From positions 1 through 8,211 of the forward strand of contig SYAK01000321.1 in assembly GCA_005788935.1 (NCBI GenBank): DNA of 8,211 bases. The letters run 5' to 3'. The position numbers and the translations under genes are program-made. The notes under the pieces were generated by a model. That model made no database searches, was not told the DNA's origin, and saw nothing but the letters and a program-made list of their open reading frames with translations. Shown here one piece after another: positions 5,956 to 8,211 of the stretch (within the stretch, counting starts at the first letter, position 1; every line of letters starts with the position of its first letter). Source of the stretch: Pseudomonadota bacterium. Its GTDB lineage: Bacteria; Myxococcota; UBA9042; PHBI01.

Positions 5956-6645
5956 TCAGGGCCAGTTGAGGGTGGCCGCGAAGAGCCCGACGTGTCGCAC
6001 GCGATCGGCCTGCCCCCGTCGCGCGATGAAATCATTCAGGTAACCGGCCTCGAAAAGAACCGCCCCTGCCTGAAGACCGAGGCCCGCGACGACCCGGTTC
6101 TGATCGAACCCTTGCCCTGGACCGCGTCCCGGGGCGTTGAGGTTCACGAAGACCTCGTCCGAGAGGATCCAGCGCCAGGGCGAGGTGGCCGTAAAGGGCC
6201 TCAGGAAGCGCACGAGGTGACGTACCCGGAGCGACAGGTCGGACCCTTCGATGCGACGCTGCTCGAAGCGGGTCCGGTTGATGAGCGTGCCCCCTGCAGG
6301 CCTGTGCGTCAGCAACAGCTGCTGAAACGGGCGCTGCTCGTCCTGAAAGTCCGGGGTCACGAGCGGGGTCCAGCCGTAGCCGAGCCAGAGGCTCGCATGC
6401 CTGGACAGGTCATATCCGACCGCTGCGCGCAACAGCATCCGGTCAAGGCGGACGTCGTCGAGCGCCATCCGTGGCTGCGCCTCGAGGTAGAGGCGCACCC
6501 GGCGCGCGATGTGGCCCTGGGCCGCGAACATCGTCCACGCCTGCCCGTCGGAGTCGGCCGGCCGCGCGGGAGAGGCTGGCCCGATGGCGCCCAGGACAAG
6601 GGCGAGCCCAAGAAAAACCCATCGGACGAGATATTGTGCGTTCAT
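5956..6645 (-). CDS. DUF2490-type outer-membrane beta-barrel protein
   Basis: The product has 229 residues. The signal peptide covers 1-30 (basic start, hydrophobic 9-21, cut near ARPA). The mature part alternates polar and hydrophobic residues, as in beta-barrel strands, and carries the run of motifs I associate with DUF2490: VRLYLEAQPRM (50-60), a GY pair in LWLGYGW (87-92), EQRPFQQLLL (103-112), NRTRFEQR (123-130), LRVRHLVRF (139-147), DEVFVNLN (163-170), NRVVAGLGL (183-191) and FEAGYLNDF (198-206). The last residues are LNWP rather than a terminal aromatic. Related proteins are predicted outer-membrane barrels of unknown function. The gene lies downstream of two genes on the same strand, with a 90-base gap and its own very strong ribosome site. 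It might be the end of that operon or separately transcribed. Confidence 0.8.
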   Translation of the reverse strand: MNAQYLVRWVFLGLALVLGAIGPASPARPADSDGQAWTMFAAQGHIARRVRLYLEAQPRMALDDVRLDRMLLRAAVGYDLSRHASLWLGYGWTPLVTPDFQDEQRPFQQLLLTHRPAGGTLINRTRFEQRRIEGSDLSLRVRHLVRFLRPFTATSPWRWILSDEVFVNLNAPGRGPGQGFDQNRVVAGLGLQAGAVLFEAGYLNDFIARRGQADRVRHVGLFAATLNWP

Positions 6646-6650
6646 GATGC

Positions 6651-6657
6651 CACCTCC
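6651..6657 (-). promoter_or_regulatory. Strong Shine-Dalgarno sequence of the DUF2490 gene
   Basis: On the minus strand GGAGGTG lies five bases before ATG 6645. All seven bases match the anti-Shine-Dalgarno complement. It is by far the strongest ribosome site in the window and fixes this start. Confidence 0.85.
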
Positions 6658-6684
6658 GTCTGCGCCGCGGGTGGTGGGCCGCCG

Positions 6685-6698
6685 CTGACACCGGTCAG
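6685..6698. promoter_or_regulatory. Possible operator: inverted repeat upstream of the DUF2490 gene
   Basis: CTGAC-ACCG-GTCAG has two five-base arms around a four-base centre, about 40 bases before the DUF2490 start and inside the 90-base gap. A dimeric regulator could bind it, but arms this short can arise by chance in GC-rich sequence. Confidence 0.25.
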
Positions 6699-6735
6699 GA
6701 CGGCGCGATGGGCGAAGCGGTTCCCTGCGATGCGC

Positions 6736-7647
6736 TCAGGGCGGCGTCCCGAGGACCCAGGGCCCGAGGAACCGGGCCCGCGCCTCCGCGTCAAGCGCAA
6801 TCCGCCGCTCGAGCTCGGCCCGTCGCGCCGCCTGCTCCGCGGCTGGCCCGAGCATCAGGACCCAGACCCAGACCTTGGTCGGCCCGACGTCAGCGCCCGC
6901 CCGCGCGAGCAGCTCCCAGTCCGCATGGCCGATCTTTGATTCACTCAATGCATGCCAAAGAAGTCTCGCGAGCGCCCTGACGCCCGCCGTGGCCTTTTCG
7001 TCCGACGCCACCGCGTCGAGTTCCCGCAGGCGCCCGCAGGTCTCGAACAGCAGGCTCGCGACAATCCATGGCTGATCAGCCTCGCCGTCGCCATCCACCG
7101 CCCACGCGAGGCGCTGTGCGAGGGGCCTCGGTGCCTGCATGAGCTTCGCCTCCCCGATGTCGCAGGCCCCGAGCGCGACCCCAGCGAGCGCCCGCGCCAC
7201 GGCGACAGGAGCCGCGTCGGCACGCATGTGCAGCCACAGCGCAAACTCGTCGACCTCTGGCGCGACGACGTCCGGCGGGGCCCCAGCGGTCACAGCGGCG
7301 ACAGGACCCGGGAGCCGTGCACGGTAGTCGCCGTCGGCAGGCGTCGCGCGACCGACATCGAGCGCGTCAAGCCAGCCAACTCCCCGCCCTCGGGCCGCAC
7401 GCACCCGAGAAAACCACGCCTCAAGCGCCTTCACCTGGGGTGCGGTCGCCTGCGCGGCGCGCGCTTCCTGAGCCCGCACGACCTCCGCCTCCCGCGCCGG
7501 ATCCGACATCTCGCCGACCCGAATGGCGCGCGCGATGGTGAACCCGGGCCGGCTGAGGGTCCACGTCCCGTAGCTCCCCACTCGACCCTCCTCAGGCCAC
7601 CCGACCGCCACAGCCGCCACAGCCCACACCAGAACGCCAGTGCGCAT
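6736..7647 (-). CDS. Exported protein of unknown family
   Basis: The product has 303 residues and I do not recognise its family. The first 16 or so residues (MRTGVLVWAVAAVAVG) look like a short signal peptide or membrane anchor with a single positive charge. The rest is mostly helical and rich in Ala, Arg, Glu and Leu. A helical pair spans about 50-88, DEFALWLHM is at 133-141, a helical region covers 146-250 and VWVWVLMLGPAAEQAARRAELERRI is near 259-283. Two cysteines (162, 204) could form a disulfide outside the cytoplasm. The run of helices suggests a repeat-type scaffold but no repeat could be aligned by eye. Start ATG 7647 is chosen because it gives the signal peptide and has GAGG five bases upstream. 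A TTG at 7686 would add 13 polar residues. It lies 42 bases after the HAD gene and is probably co-transcribed with it. Confidence 0.6.
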   Translation of the reverse strand: MRTGVLVWAVAAVAVGWPEEGRVGSYGTWTLSRPGFTIARAIRVGEMSDPAREAEVVRAQEARAAQATAPQVKALEAWFSRVRAARGRGVGWLDALDVGRATPADGDYRARLPGPVAAVTAGAPPDVVAPEVDEFALWLHMRADAAPVAVARALAGVALGACDIGEAKLMQAPRPLAQRLAWAVDGDGEADQPWIVASLLFETCGRLRELDAVASDEKATAGVRALARLLWHALSESKIGHADWELLARAGADVGPTKVWVWVLMLGPAAEQAARRAELERRIALDAEARARFLGPWVLGTPP

Positions 7648-7652
7648 GAAAA

Positions 7653-7661
7653 CCTCGCCTC
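7653..7661 (-). promoter_or_regulatory. Ribosome binding site of the exported unknown protein
   Basis: On the minus strand GAGGCGAGG precedes ATG 7647 by five bases. It contains two GAGG cores and supports this start over the upstream TTG at 7686. Confidence 0.5.
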
Positions 7662-7689
7662 GGGCACCCTCGCGCCCTCGTGCCAAAGC

Positions 7690-8211
7690 CTACCGCGCCA
7701 GGGCAGCGGTCGGCAAACGCGTCTCCAGACCGGGCGACACTCCGACAAGCGGCAACAGCCCCGCGAGGCGATCGAGGACCGCGTCGGCCCCGAGCGCCTC
7801 GAGCGCCGCCCGCCCCAGAGCCCCCGTCGTGACCCCGACGCACAGCCCACAGCGCGCGTTCCAACCCTCACGCAGATCCGCCTCGGTGTCGCCGACCTTG
7901 ACGACCCGCGCCGGATCGCGCACGCCGAAGGCCGCCATCGCCGCGTGGATCATCGCGGGCGCGGGTCTCGAGGCCCCGACGTCCTCGGCCGTGATCAGCG
8001 CGTCCACATCGCGGCCGAGGATCCAGCCGAGCCGCGCGAGCAGCCCCGTGGCCACCCGGCGCGAATAGCCGGTGTTCAGCACGACGCGCACCCCCGCAGC
8101 CCGCAAGGCGTCGAAGACACGGGCAGCGTCGGGCATCGGGCGCAGGTCGAGCACGGCGTAGGCCCTGTCCAGACGATCGCCAAACGCGTGAAATAGCGCA
8201 TCCAGATGCGC
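7690..8211 (-). CDS. Phosphonatase-like HAD-superfamily hydrolase (N-terminus outside window)
   Basis: The frame is open to the right edge, so 173 C-terminal residues are seen. The GTG at 8154 is an internal valine, because the frame continues upstream with plausible cap-helix sequence (LFHAFGDRLDRAY). Visible HAD parts are motif II (VVLNTGYSR, residues 43-51), the basic motif III region (ASRPAPAMI, 80-88, with Arg in the usual basic place) and motif IV (VVKVGDTEADL, 103-113, GDxxxD acids for Mg2+). GVTTGAL (127-132) follows. The order TGxxR, LLxxLGW, RPAPxMI, VGDTxxDL, GVxTGA is that of the phosphonatase-like PhnX-related subfamily. The catalytic nucleophile Asp motif and most of the cap lie beyond the edge, about 50 residues assuming usual length. 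It is a cytoplasmic Mg2+-dependent phosphatase or phosphonatase. The substrate is undetermined and no phosphonate pathway partner is visible. Confidence 0.85.
   Translation of the reverse strand, partial: AHLDALFHAFGDRLDRAYAVLDLRPMPDAARVFDALRAAGVRVVLNTGYSRRVATGLLARLGWILGRDVDALITAEDVGASRPAPAMIHAAMAAFGVRDPARVVKVGDTEADLREGWNARCGLCVGVTTGALGRAALEALGADAVLDRLAGLLPLVGVSPGLETRLPTAALAR

Noticed and set aside
5992..6939. 315-codon plus-strand open frame opposite the DUF2490 gene
   Set aside because: It spans two minus-strand genes and the gap between them, shows no motif, and conflicts with the strong ribosome site at 6651-6657 on the other strand.
6952..8196. 414-codon plus-strand open frame opposite the HAD and exported-protein genes
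   Set aside because: It is very rich in Arg, Pro and His with no domain. The minus strand encodes clear HAD motifs over the same bases.

Overview
The window is GC-rich DNA, very strongly so at third codon positions, and is densely packed with protein genes. It looks like part of a chromosome from the Myxococcota (a myxobacterium or close relative). Three things support this. One lipoprotein ends in an AgmX/PglI-type C-terminal domain, which is typical of that phylum. A second gene has the myxobacterial layout of signal peptide, TPR-like helices, PEGA domain and paired transmembrane segments. Base composition and codon use fit. No RNA gene, mobile element, CRISPR array or phage gene was seen, and no gap between genes exceeds about 110 bases.

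Layout. Position 1-548 (+) is the 3' end of a protein with a degenerate class III nucleotidyl-cyclase-like domain. It converges, with 12 bases between the stops, on a dual-specificity phosphatase at 561-1091 (-). Over its whole length that phosphatase resembles plant SEX4-type glucan phosphatases. Divergent from it is a large probable lipoprotein at 1184-3412 (+) with a tandemly repeated Ala/Pro/Lys linker and an AgmX/PglI tail. A 12-helix-type ion transporter of the ArsB/NhaD-SLC13 superfamily follows at 3513-4745 (+). Next is the PEGA/TPR membrane protein at 4834-5928 (+), preceded by a promoter-like element placed so that its transcript would be leaderless.

On the minus strand, three genes read in the same direction: a phosphonatase-like HAD hydrolase (7690-8211, N-terminus outside the window), an exported protein of unknown family (6736-7647) and a DUF2490-type outer-membrane barrel protein (5956-6645). 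The first two are only 42 bases apart and probably co-transcribed. The third has its own strong Shine-Dalgarno sequence behind a 90-base gap. A hairpin at 5938-5954 separates the convergent PEGA and DUF2490 genes.

Four of the eight products carry export signals and one more is an integral membrane protein, so this is mostly an envelope-related neighbourhood. The genes do not form one recognisable pathway. The most interesting items are the SEX4-like bacterial phosphatase, the leaderless promoter arrangement and the large repeat-bearing AgmX-tailed lipoprotein. I found no convincing evidence for a wholly new multi-gene system.
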